Below are positions 25,575 to 34,358 of a DNA stretch of 64,000 bases, piece by piece. Below the pieces are notes generated by a model. It saw only the letters and a list, made by a program, of their open reading frames with translations. It was not told the origin of the DNA and ran no database searches. The translations under genes and the position numbers were made by a program. Every line of letters begins with the position of its first letter. The first letter of the stretch is position 1. Source of the stretch: Methylopumilus universalis (GTDB lineage Bacteria; Pseudomonadota; Gammaproteobacteria; Burkholderiales; Methylophilaceae). The DNA is taken from NCBI RefSeq assembly GCF_006363895.1, contig NZ_CP040953.1. One strand, given 5' to 3'.

Positions 25575-27938
25575 ATGTCAGCACATGTCATTCCATTAGA
25601 AAATCTTCGAAATACAGACGTCGGCTCTGTTGGAGGGAAGAATGCATCTCTAGGTGAAATGATTTCTCAGCTTCATGCTAAAGGTGTTCGAGTGCCTACC
25701 GGATTTGCAACAACAGCGCATGCATTTAGAGAATTCTTAGCGCATAACAAACTTGATGAAAAGATTGCTAATGAACTGAAAACATTAAATACAGACGATA
25801 CGACTGCATTAGCAATTAGCGGTAAAAAAATTAGGCAATGGATTGTTGATACGCCCTTCCCTTCTGACCTAGAAAAGTCTATTGAAGAAAATTACACACG
25901 ACTGATTAAAAATTCTGCAGACGGTACAACATTTGCAGTTAGATCTTCTGCTACAGCAGAGGACTTGCCTGATGCTTCCTTCGCTGGCCAGCAAGAAAGT
26001 TTCTTGAATATTCATGGTGCAGAACATATTAAGCACGCCATTAAAGAAGTGTTTGCATCACTTTATAACGATCGCGCTATTTCATACCGCGTGCACAAAG
26101 GTTTCGTGCATGCTGATGTTGCAATTTCAGCAGGTGTGCAACAGATGGTAAGAAGTGATATTGGCTGCTCAGGTGTGATGTTTACGATTGACACCGAATC
26201 TGGATTTAAAGATGTTGTATTTATAACAGCCTCTTACGGGTTAGGTGAAACAGTTGTTCAAGGCGCTGTTAATCCAGATGAGTTTTACGTTTTCAAACCT
26301 CTTCTAAAGGAAGGTAAACCAGCAATCGTAAGACGCTCTATTGGATCTAAAAAAATTAAAATGGTTTTTAGTGATGCTACGCAAGCTGGAAAAAGTACAC
26401 ATACAATTGACGTAGATCCTAAAGAAAGTGATTCGTTTAGCTTAAACGATCAAGATATTCTAGAACTTGCTCAATATGCCGTCACTATTGAATCTCATTA
26501 CGGATGTCCTATGGATATTGAATGGGGCAGAAATGGTTTAGATGGAAAAATTTATATCCTCCAGGCAAGACCGGAAACCGTAAAGTCTCAATCAAAAAAT
26601 GCGGTTGAAGTTTTTAAATTAAAAGGAACTGGTAAAGCGATTGTCGCTGGACGTGCGGTCACGCAAAAAATTGGTGTCGGTCCTGTTCGTATTGTGAAAG
26701 ACCCATCTGAAATGCATTCAGTGCAACCTGGTGATGTTCTCGTCGCAGATATGACTGATCCTAATTGGGAGCCTGTGATGAAAAGAGCTTCAGCACTTGT
26801 TACTAATCGAGGTGGACGCACATGTCATGCTGCGATCATTGCGCGTGAACTAGGCATCCCTGCTATTGTAGGTAGTGTTAATGCAACCGAACTTCTTCAA
26901 GAAGGTGACATTGTCACCGTATGTTGTTCAGAAGGTGAAACTGGCTTTGTTTTTCAAGGTGCGCTTGAATATGAAGTTAATACAGAAAAAGAAACTATCC
27001 TTTCTACCCCGCCAGTGAAAATTATGATGAATGTGGGCAATCCCGATATGGCATTTACGTTTGCTCAAACACCAAATGATGGTGTGGGTTTAGCGCGCCT
27101 AGAATTTGTGATTAATAATATGATTGGCATCCACCCTAAAGCCATTTTAAATTATTCAGCTATGCCACAAGATATTCAAAAACAAATCGCACACCGTGCA
27201 CGCGGCTACGCTAATCCTAAACAATTTTATATAGATAAAGTGGCTGAAGGTGTTGCAACGATTGCTGCGGCATTTTACCCAAAACCTGTGATTGTAAGAA
27301 CATCTGATTTCAAATCAAATGAATATAAAAAATTAGTGGGGGGAGATATTTACGAGCCGGATGAAGAAAATCCAATGATTGGATTTAGAGGTGCAGCGCG
27401 TTACATGTCAGAAGATTTTAAAGAGTGCTTCGTCATGGAATGCCAAGCTATGAAAAAAGTACGTGAAACATTAGGCTTAACAAACGTAGAAATTATGATT
27501 CCTTTTGTGAGAACCCTAGAGGAAGCAAAAGAAGTCACATCAATTATGGCAGCTAACGGTCTTAAGCGAGGCGAACATGGTCTTCGTTTAATTATGATGT
27601 GTGAAGTGCCTTCAAATGCTATCTTAGCTGAAGCATTTCTTGAATACTTCGATGGATTCTCGATTGGGTCAAATGATTTAACTCAACTTACATTGGGCAC
27701 TGATCGTGACTCAGGAATTTTAGCGGATGGTTTTGATGAAAGAAATGATGCAGTGAAAGCACTAATTCAAATGGCGATTATAGCTGCTAAAAAAACAAAG
27801 AAATATATTGGGATTTGTGGCCAAGGTCCATCAGATCATCCTGACTTTGCTGAGTGGCTTGTTAAAGAAGGTATCTCATCGATGTCACTAAATCCTGATA
27901 CTGTGATCAGCACATGGAAACGTATTAGCCAAAAATAA
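25575..27938 (+). CDS. ppsA: Phosphoenolpyruvate synthase
   Basis: Converts pyruvate, ATP and water to phosphoenolpyruvate, AMP and phosphate; in a RuMP organism it links pyruvate to gluconeogenesis. The 787-residue protein has the N-terminal nucleotide-binding domain (FAVRSSATAEDLPDASFAGQ), the swivelling phosphohistidine domain with the active histidine in GGRTCHAAIIARELG, and the C-terminal PEP-utilising barrel with GSNDLTQLTLG and the catalytic Cys in GICGQGPSDHP. The ATG has an AAGGG ribosome-binding site embedded in a palindrome. The stop overlaps the start of its regulator by one base, so production of enzyme and regulator is coupled. Confidence 0.98.
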   Translation: MSAHVIPLENLRNTDVGSVGGKNASLGEMISQLHAKGVRVPTGFATTAHAFREFLAHNKLDEKIANELKTLNTDDTTALAISGKKIRQWIVDTPFPSDLEKSIEENYTRLIKNSADGTTFAVRSSATAEDLPDASFAGQQESFLNIHGAEHIKHAIKEVFASLYNDRAISYRVHKGFVHADVAISAGVQQMVRSDIGCSGVMFTIDTESGFKDVVFITASYGLGETVVQGAVNPDEFYVFKPLLKEGKPAIVRRSIGSKKIKMVFSDATQAGKSTHTIDVDPKESDSFSLNDQDILELAQYAVTIESHYGCPMDIEWGRNGLDGKIYILQARPETVKSQSKNAVEVFKLKGTGKAIVAGRAVTQKIGVGPVRIVKDPSEMHSVQPGDVLVADMTDPNWEPVMKRASALVTNRGGRTCHAAIIARELGIPAIVGSVNATELLQEGDIVTVCCSEGETGFVFQGALEYEVNTEKETILSTPPVKIMMNVGNPDMAFTFAQTPNDGVGLARLEFVINNMIGIHPKAILNYSAMPQDIQKQIAHRARGYANPKQFYIDKVAEGVATIAAAFYPKPVIVRTSDFKSNEYKKLVGGDIYEPDEENPMIGFRGAARYMSEDFKECFVMECQAMKKVRETLGLTNVEIMIPFVRTLEEAKEVTSIMAANGLKRGEHGLRLIMMCEVPSNAILAEAFLEYFDGFSIGSNDLTQLTLGTDRDSGILADGFDERNDAVKALIQMAIIAAKKTKKYIGICGQGPSDHPDFAEWLVKEGISSMSLNPDTVISTWKRISQK

Positions 27939-28753
27939 TGGCACAACAAAAAAGAACAGCGTTCTTTATCTCAGATGGAACAGGCATTACTGCTGGTGCA
28001 TTAGGTCAACTTTTAGCGCACTTTCCAGAAACACAATTTACGCAAATTAGAATTCCATTTACTGATTCGGACGCTAAAGTGGATGATGCGCAAAAGCGTA
28101 TCGTCAATGCAAGAATGGAAAATGGCGAAAGGCCCATCGTCATCATGTCAATTGGCAATCAAAAACTTCGTGCGGAACTTAAAGAAGTTGATGCTTATTA
28201 CATCGATCTTTTTGATGCATTTATTGATCCTTTGGGTGTTGAGTTAAAAGAAGAGCCTCTGACTCGCCCAGGCGTGGCACATAGTATTTCAGGCACTAAT
28301 TATTCAGACAGAATGGAAGCGATTAATTTCGCGTTAGGTCATGATGACGGGATGACACATAATGGTTTAAATCAAGCCAATGTCATTTTAGTGGGCGTAT
28401 CAAGATCAGGCAAAACACCAACAAGCATTTATCTCGCGATGCAATTTGGTATTAAAGCTGCGAACTACCCTCTCACACCTGAAGATTTTGAAAGAAAAGC
28501 GCTGCCACCTATTTTAGAAGGTTATATTGATAAAATTTTTGGATTAACGATACAAGCAGATCGTTTGAGCAGTCTTCGAAGTGAAAGGCGTCCAAATAGT
28601 ACATATGCTTCGCTTGATAACTGCAGAAAAGAAATTACTGATTGCGAAAATCTTATGAAGCGAGCAGGCATTCCTTGGGCAGACTCTACTACGCGCTCAG
28701 TCGAAGAGTTATCAGCTATCATCCTACAAAAAATTCGCCAACCTAATACTTAA
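27938..28753 (+). CDS. ppsR: PEP synthase regulatory protein (bifunctional kinase/pyrophosphorylase, DUF299)
   Basis: Uses ADP to phosphorylate, and phosphate to dephosphorylate, a threonine next to the active-site histidine of PEP synthase, switching the enzyme off and on. The 271 residues carry the P-loop-like GVSRSGKTPTSIYLA (about residues 152-166) and the family start FFISDGTGITAGALG. The gene overlaps the ppsA stop (TAATG). This partner pairing is the standard one in proteobacteria and supports both assignments. It converges on the glutathione peroxidase gene with six bases between. Confidence 0.95.
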   Translation: MAQQKRTAFFISDGTGITAGALGQLLAHFPETQFTQIRIPFTDSDAKVDDAQKRIVNARMENGERPIVIMSIGNQKLRAELKEVDAYYIDLFDAFIDPLGVELKEEPLTRPGVAHSISGTNYSDRMEAINFALGHDDGMTHNGLNQANVILVGVSRSGKTPTSIYLAMQFGIKAANYPLTPEDFERKALPPILEGYIDKIFGLTIQADRLSSLRSERRPNSTYASLDNCRKEITDCENLMKRAGIPWADSTTRSVEELSAIILQKIRQPNT

Positions 28754-28759
28754 AGCGTA

Positions 28760-29293
28760 TTACTTTAATTCTGCTTTAATTTTGTCCAGTATCTCAGGTG
28801 AGTCAGGCGCTACATCACTCGTAAATGCATATACCTTTTTACCTTGAGGCAATATTAAGTATTTGTGAAAATTCCATTGAGGCATTGAGCCTGAAGCCTT
28901 AATGAGCTCTTGATAAAATGGATTTGCATTCTTGCCAGTGACGTTTGATTTTGTGGTCATAGGAAATTCAACCGCATAAGTGAGCTTACAGAATTCCCTA
29001 ACTTCTTTGTCAGTACTTAATTCTTGATTAAAGTCATTAGATGGAAAACCTATAACCAATAAACCTTTGCCATGATATTTCTTATAGAGCGCTTCTAAAG
29101 AATTAAATTGTGGCGTAAACCCGCACTTACTTGCAGTATTCACAACCAGTATCGGTTTTGACTGATAATCACACAAGTTAATTTTCTCACCTTGAAGTGT
29201 ATTAAATTGATGGTCATATAGAGGCAGGCAGGCGGCATAGGACATAACAGGAATCATCCAAAAAAGTAATAAAGATTTTAAAAGGCTTTTCAT
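28760..29293 (-). CDS. Exported glutathione peroxidase-family thiol peroxidase
   Basis: Reduces hydroperoxides using a peroxidatic cysteine. The 177-residue protein has a signal peptide (residues 1-20, cut near SYA), then NTASKCGFTPQ with C57, the partner glutamine in FPSNDFNQE (Q90) and the WNFHKY block, so the catalytic Cys-Gln-Trp set is present. Position 57 is Cys, not selenocysteine. Export suggests a periplasmic role; many members of this family accept thioredoxin-like rather than glutathione donors, so the donor is uncertain. It is divergent from an exported unknown protein, 60 bases away. Confidence 0.9.
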   Translation of the reverse strand: MKSLLKSLLLFWMIPVMSYAACLPLYDHQFNTLQGEKINLCDYQSKPILVVNTASKCGFTPQFNSLEALYKKYHGKGLLVIGFPSNDFNQELSTDKEVREFCKLTYAVEFPMTTKSNVTGKNANPFYQELIKASGSMPQWNFHKYLILPQGKKVYAFTSDVAPDSPEILDKIKAELK

Positions 29294-29353
29294 GAACTAA
29301 TTATCCTGAATTAATGTCATTATGACAATTGGCATTTTAAATAATTCAACCAT

Positions 29354-29878
29354 ATGAAAAAAATTAAATTTTATATCTTTCTCATTTTCGCTTTTAATAT
29401 CATTTGTGCGCATGCAAATTCTGGAAATGATTATCTTATATATGTAAGTAGCAGTTTTGATAAGCATCCTACTTATCTCAAATCGTACTCTATAGGCTAT
29501 TGGATTCCTCAGGCATCTATCCTTAAAAATTCAAGTAAGTCAGTTTTCACTTCAAGCGCTTCTTGCGAAAAAGATCATTATGGAAGGCTGATTCTATCTC
29601 TAGAGCCATATCTTTTTTATAACCCACTGATGAAAATACTCTACGGAGGCATTTCAACAAAAGTGTATGGATATAACGGAAAAATAATTACAACGATAAA
29701 ATCTGAAGATGAGGTGCCAGGATATCTCACCATATTGCACGAAAAATTAATTGATCAGCTTTATAAAAAAATCTTAACAAAACTTCAAAATCAAATTAGT
29801 TCTAATGAAGCAGTTAATTTATATTTAAAGCAAAAAAATGGGCCTATTGAGGGGACTTTTTGTTTAATGCTTAACTAA
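29354..29878 (+). CDS. Exported protein of unknown function
   Basis: Not recognised. The 174-residue product begins with a textbook signal peptide (MKKIKFYIFLIFAFNIICAHA, cut after AHA at residue 21). The mature part is Ser/Tyr/Lys-rich and has two cysteines (C71 and C170) that could form a disulfide. A central segment (LILSLEPYLFYNPLMKILYGG) and a C-terminal amphipathic stretch (LIDQLYKKILTKLQNQI) stand out. The AT-rich start has no strong ribosome-binding site. It converges on the fumarase gene with four bases between. The signal peptide and uninterrupted frame support a real gene. Confidence 0.65.
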   Translation: MKKIKFYIFLIFAFNIICAHANSGNDYLIYVSSSFDKHPTYLKSYSIGYWIPQASILKNSSKSVFTSSASCEKDHYGRLILSLEPYLFYNPLMKILYGGISTKVYGYNGKIITTIKSEDEVPGYLTILHEKLIDQLYKKILTKLQNQISSNEAVNLYLKQKNGPIEGTFCLMLN

Positions 29879-29882
29879 GTTT

Positions 29883-31406
29883 TTACGACGAAGCCTTGAG
29901 AGGAATCGATTTGTTTTTCCATCGAGATGGCGCCTCTGAATAAATAGACTTGCCATGAGTGTCGATAGATACCATTACTGGCATATCTTTCACTTCAAAT
30001 TCATATATAGCTTCCATACCTAATTCAGGAAATGCAACTACCTTAGATGAAGTAATGGCTTTTGAAACCAAATAAGCCGCACCCCCTACTGCGCTTAAGT
30101 AAACGGATTGATATTTTTTGATTGTCTGCACCGCACTTTCACCGCGTTCTGCTTTTCCAATCGTGCCCATAATACCTAATTCGGCTAACATCATTTCCAT
30201 AAATTGATCCATACGTGACGCAGTTGTAGGGCCTGCTGGACCTATTACCTCATTACGAACAGCATCAACAGGCCCCACATAATAAATAAATTTATTTTTT
30301 AAGTTTACCCCATCAGGTAAAGCTTCTCCCTTCTTATAGAGATCAGCAATTTTTTTATGTGCACCATCTCTTGCAGTGAGTAATTTTCCAGATAATAAAA
30401 GTAAGTCGCCTTCTTTCCACTCTTCAATTGATTTTTTATCGATTGAGTCAAGATTAATTCTTTTAGCTTCTTTTTGAGCGGCCCATGTATCTTTAGGCCA
30501 TAAACCTAAATCAGGTATTTTAAAATGTGCTGGGCCTGAGCCATCCAAGGTGAAGTGGGTATGTCTTGTTGCTGCACAATTGGGTATTAATGCAACAGGC
30601 AAGGAGGAAGCGTGGCATGGGTAATCGATGATTTTAACGTCAAGCACAGTGGTTAAACCACCAAACCCTTGTGCGCCTATACCTAGCTGATTTATTTTAT
30701 TATAAAGTTCTATACGCAACTCCTCCGTCTTATTCTTTGCGCCGCGCTTAACGAGCGAGTGAATATCGATCGGCAACATCAATGACTCTTTTGCCATTAA
30801 CATTGCTTTTTCAGAAGACCCACCAATACCAATACCAATCACGCCAGGTGGACACCAGCCCGCTCCCATCTCAGGAATGACTTTTAATACCCAATCTACA
30901 ATACTATCCGATGGGTTAAGTGTTATGAATTGAGCTTTATTTTCTGAGCCTCCACCTTTTGCACTGATAGAAATACTTACTTTGTTACCTTTGATTAACT
31001 TCACGTGCGTGATTGCGGGTGTATTGTCTTTTGTGTTCTGTCTCTTGCCAGCTGGATCTGACACCATAGATGGGCGAAGCGGATTGTCTTGATTTGAATA
31101 AGCGCGTTTAACACCTTCATTCACCATATCTTCGATTGAAAGATCTGATTCCCACTCCACATTCATTCCAACTTCAACAAAGGCAATCACAATGCCCGTG
31201 TCTTGACATATAGGTCTATGACCTAAGGCGCTCATTTTTGAGCTCGTAAGAATCTGAAGCATGGCATCTTTAGCAGGAATAGATGTTTCTTTTTCATATG
31301 CTTCACGCATAGATAGAATAAAATCTTCTGAATGATAGTAAGAAATAAATTGCAAAGCATCACTGATGCTTTCGATAAAATCTTCTTTTTTTATAGATGT
31401 CTTCAT
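29883..31406 (-). CDS. Class I fumarate hydratase (iron-sulfur)
   Basis: Interconverts fumarate and malate with an oxygen-sensitive 4Fe-4S cluster. The 507-residue single-chain protein joins the alpha part (PICQDTGIVIAFVEVG, and the Cys in PNCAATRHTHF) to the beta part (GPTTASRMDQFMEMML, GKAERGESAVQTIKKY). The conserved GMGWCPPG-like loop reads MGAGWCPPGVIGIGIGG. Length fits FumA/FumB. It begins three bases after acnB and is surely cotranscribed. Both are cluster-dependent hydratases of the citric acid cycle. Confidence 0.95.
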   Translation of the reverse strand: MKTSIKKEDFIESISDALQFISYYHSEDFILSMREAYEKETSIPAKDAMLQILTSSKMSALGHRPICQDTGIVIAFVEVGMNVEWESDLSIEDMVNEGVKRAYSNQDNPLRPSMVSDPAGKRQNTKDNTPAITHVKLIKGNKVSISISAKGGGSENKAQFITLNPSDSIVDWVLKVIPEMGAGWCPPGVIGIGIGGSSEKAMLMAKESLMLPIDIHSLVKRGAKNKTEELRIELYNKINQLGIGAQGFGGLTTVLDVKIIDYPCHASSLPVALIPNCAATRHTHFTLDGSGPAHFKIPDLGLWPKDTWAAQKEAKRINLDSIDKKSIEEWKEGDLLLLSGKLLTARDGAHKKIADLYKKGEALPDGVNLKNKFIYYVGPVDAVRNEVIGPAGPTTASRMDQFMEMMLAELGIMGTIGKAERGESAVQTIKKYQSVYLSAVGGAAYLVSKAITSSKVVAFPELGMEAIYEFEVKDMPVMVSIDTHGKSIYSEAPSRWKNKSIPLKASS

Positions 31407-31409
31407 GTA

Positions 31410-33974
31410 TTAAATTTCAGTAATCTCGATCACTTTTTTTGGTTTGTATTCTGGCATCTGATCAAAATTTAAATATCGATAAATTGAATCTAAGTCTTTC
31501 GAAAGTTTTTGATTGTTAATTGCAAGATATTCATCAAGCGTTGGAATTTTACCTAAAGCTGCGCAAACTGCTGAGAGTTCTGCAGATCCTAAATATACTT
31601 GTGCATCTTTTCCCATGCGATTATCGAAATTTCGTGTGCTTGTTGAAAAAACATGTGCTCCATCATCAACTCTCGCCTGATTTCCCATGCATAGAGAACA
31701 TCCAGGTACTTCTGTTCGAGCGCCTACTTTATTGAAGACTTCATATACACCCTCTTTCTTAAGCTCTGTTTCATCCATACGAGTAGGAGGTACGATCCAT
31801 AATCGTGTTGGGATTTTATCTGTATCTTCAAGCACTCTGGCTGCTGCTCGATAATGTCCAATATTAGTCATGCAACTTCCAATGAACACCTCATCAATTT
31901 TATTACCTGCAATCTCAGACAAGGGCTTAATATTATCTGGGTCATTTGGACATGCAATTAATGGCTCTTTAATTTCATCAAGATTAATTTCAATAATACT
32001 TGCGTACTCTGCATCATGATCAGCTTCTAATAATGCTGGATTTTTTAACCAATCCTCCATTGCTTTCATGCGACGCAATAATGTTCTTTTATCTTCATAA
32101 TTGTTATCAACTAAATTTTTAATAAGCGCAATATTAGATTTGATATATTCAATGATCGGTTCTTTATTAAGTTTTACCGTACATCCATTTGCAGATCTTT
32201 CAGCCGATGCATCAGCAAATTCAAATGCTTGTTCAATTTTTAGATCAGGCAACCCTTCAATTTCTAAAATACGTCCATTAAAAATATTTTTTTTATTTTG
32301 TTTTGCTACCGTGAGATCACCATTTTTAATAGCAGCATAAGGTATTGCATTTACGAGATCTCTTAATGTAATACCTGGTTGCATCTTTCCCCTGAACCTC
32401 ACCAAGACTGATTCAGGCATATCAATTGGCATGGCTCCCATGGCTGCTGCAAAAGCTACAAGGCCTGAGCCTGCTGGGAATGAAATACCTATAGGAAAGC
32501 GAGTGTGCGAATCACCTCCTGTGCCTACAGTATCTGGAAGTAAAAGGCGATTAAGCCAAGAGTGAATAATTCCATCGCCAGGTCTTAAAGTAACCCCTCC
32601 TCTACTCGACATAAACTCAGGAAGCTCGTGTTGTAATTTAATATCTACAGGCTTCGGATAGGCTGCTGTGTGGCAAAAACTTTGCATGACTAAGTCAGCA
32701 TTAAATCCGAGACAAGCTAACTCTTTTAATTCGTCTCTTGTCATTGCGCCCGTTGTATCTTGCGAACCAACAGAGGTGACTTTCGGCTCACAATATGTGC
32801 CAGGCCTAACACCAACACCTGCCGGCAAGCCGCAAGCCCGACCTACCATTTTTTGTGCAAGCGTAAATCCTTTTTTAGAAGAGACAGCTGGCGCAGGAGT
32901 TAAGAATAGAGTGCTTGCAGATAATTTTAAAACCTCCCTTGCTTTAGATGTTAATCCTCGACCAATAATAAGAGGTATCCTGCCACCTGCGCGATATTCA
33001 TCTGCAAGCGTAAATGGTATTAAATTAAATGTAGCGATGGATTCGTTTTTACTATTTAGAATTTTTCCTTCAAATGGTTGAATAGTAATTTCATCTCCTG
33101 TTTTCATCCGACTAACATCACACTCAATAGGAAGTGCGCCTGAATCTTCTGCTGTATTAAAAAATATAGGCGCAATCTTATTACCTAATACAATACCACC
33201 CGTTCTTTTGTTTGGAATAAAAGGAATATCACTTCCCATGTGCCATTGAAGAGAGTTAATTGCTGATTTCCTGGATGAACCTGTTCCTACAACATCACCC
33301 ACATAAGCTATAGGTAATTGTCTTGTTTTTAAGTCCTGAATTGTTTTAATGCCGTTTGGCATTTTATTCACCAACATCGCTTTTGCATGTAATGGGATGT
33401 CTGGTCTCGACCAAGCTTCTTGCGCTGGGGAAAGGTCATCGGTATTTGTTTCGCCATCTACTTTAAAAACAATTGCTTTTATTTCTTTGGGTAATGCGGA
33501 TTTTTTTAAAAACCAATCGCCATTCGCCCATGACTCCATTAGCTTCATTGCAGCTTTATTACCTGACTTTACTTTTTCACTTACATCGTGAAACGCGTCA
33601 AAAATTAAAATGATATGAGATAAAACCTTAACAGCATCATCAGCAAGATCTGAGTCTAGAAGAGAAATAAGTGATTGAACGTTATAACCACCAACCATGG
33701 TTCCTAATAATTCAATAGCATACTTAGGTGAAATGATTTTTGATTGCTCTATACCCTTCGCAATATCTGTAAGGTAAGCAGCCTTAATATAAGCAGCTTG
33801 ATCAACACCTGATGGAACGCGATGACAAAATAATTCCATCAACGCCTGAGTATCTTTTGTATCGGGTGACTTTAATAAGGTGACGAGTTCTGCGGTTTGC
33901 TTTGCTGTCAGAGGAAGTGGCGGCAGGCCCTCATTTAAACGATTAGCGGCTTCTTTTCTGTAATCATCGATCAT
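31410..33974 (-). CDS. acnB: Aconitate hydratase B
   Basis: Isomerises citrate and isocitrate, and in many bacteria also hydrates 2-methylisocitrate precursors. The 854 residues have the AcnB-specific N-terminal HEAT-like domain (DDYRKEAANRLNEGLPPLPLT), the swivel domain (GDVVGTGSSRKSAINS) and the catalytic domain with cluster cysteines in FCHTAAYPKP and PGCSLCMGNQ. FIGSCMTNIGHYRAA is also present. Length is normal. It follows tRNA-Ser on the same strand (88 bases) and precedes the fumarase. Genes for the rest of the cycle are not in this window. Confidence 0.97.
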   Translation of the reverse strand: MIDDYRKEAANRLNEGLPPLPLTAKQTAELVTLLKSPDTKDTQALMELFCHRVPSGVDQAAYIKAAYLTDIAKGIEQSKIISPKYAIELLGTMVGGYNVQSLISLLDSDLADDAVKVLSHIILIFDAFHDVSEKVKSGNKAAMKLMESWANGDWFLKKSALPKEIKAIVFKVDGETNTDDLSPAQEAWSRPDIPLHAKAMLVNKMPNGIKTIQDLKTRQLPIAYVGDVVGTGSSRKSAINSLQWHMGSDIPFIPNKRTGGIVLGNKIAPIFFNTAEDSGALPIECDVSRMKTGDEITIQPFEGKILNSKNESIATFNLIPFTLADEYRAGGRIPLIIGRGLTSKAREVLKLSASTLFLTPAPAVSSKKGFTLAQKMVGRACGLPAGVGVRPGTYCEPKVTSVGSQDTTGAMTRDELKELACLGFNADLVMQSFCHTAAYPKPVDIKLQHELPEFMSSRGGVTLRPGDGIIHSWLNRLLLPDTVGTGGDSHTRFPIGISFPAGSGLVAFAAAMGAMPIDMPESVLVRFRGKMQPGITLRDLVNAIPYAAIKNGDLTVAKQNKKNIFNGRILEIEGLPDLKIEQAFEFADASAERSANGCTVKLNKEPIIEYIKSNIALIKNLVDNNYEDKRTLLRRMKAMEDWLKNPALLEADHDAEYASIIEINLDEIKEPLIACPNDPDNIKPLSEIAGNKIDEVFIGSCMTNIGHYRAAARVLEDTDKIPTRLWIVPPTRMDETELKKEGVYEVFNKVGARTEVPGCSLCMGNQARVDDGAHVFSTSTRNFDNRMGKDAQVYLGSAELSAVCAALGKIPTLDEYLAINNQKLSKDLDSIYRYLNFDQMPEYKPKKVIEITEI

Positions 33975-34062
33975 TGGATTTTGATGGGCTTTAAAAAGGT
34001 AATTGAATATCGATTAGTATAAAGCCAATGCATTCGTCTTTAAAAGATAAATCACTAGAATA

Positions 34063-34153
34063 TGGCGGAAGGGGCGGGATTCGAACCCGCGTTAGGTTAT
34101 TCACCTAAACACGCTTTCCAGGCGTGCGACTTAAACCGCTCATCCACCCTTCC
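34063..34153 (-). tRNA. tRNA-Ser (GGA anticodon)
   Basis: Class II tRNA on the minus strand: acceptor GGAAGGG/CCCTTCC, anticodon stem CACGC/GCGTG with loop CTGGAAA (anticodon GGA), long variable arm (TTAGGTGAATAACCTAA, a clear hairpin), T arm CGGGTTCGAATCCCG, discriminator G and encoded CCA. Confidence 0.97.
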
Positions 34154-34166
34154 GAAAAGAGTCGGC

Positions 34167-34195
34167 ATTATAACTTATGCCTCACTTCGCTTTAA
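34167..34195 (-). promoter_or_regulatory. Candidate promoter for tRNA-Ser
   Basis: On the minus strand TATAAT (34167-34172), a perfect -10, lies 17 bases after TTAAAG (34190-34195), a weak -35. The implied start is about seven bases before the mature tRNA 5' end, which is typical of tRNA promoters. Confidence 0.5.
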
Positions 34196-34358
34196 GAATG
34201 ATCTTTTCTCTCTTGATTAAAGTTCGCAGTCGTATTAAGGTTGACCTATTGAATTTATTTACCGTACGTCTACCGCAGTACATCCGTTTTAATAATTTCA
34301 TAACTTATTGATTTATTTAGCATTTATTATTAATTAACTATTAACTTAGGGGCGATTT

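Noticed and set aside
32668..33081. A 137-codon plus-strand frame inside acnB
   Set aside because: acnB is intact and well conserved in the other frame; this frame has no start context or domain.
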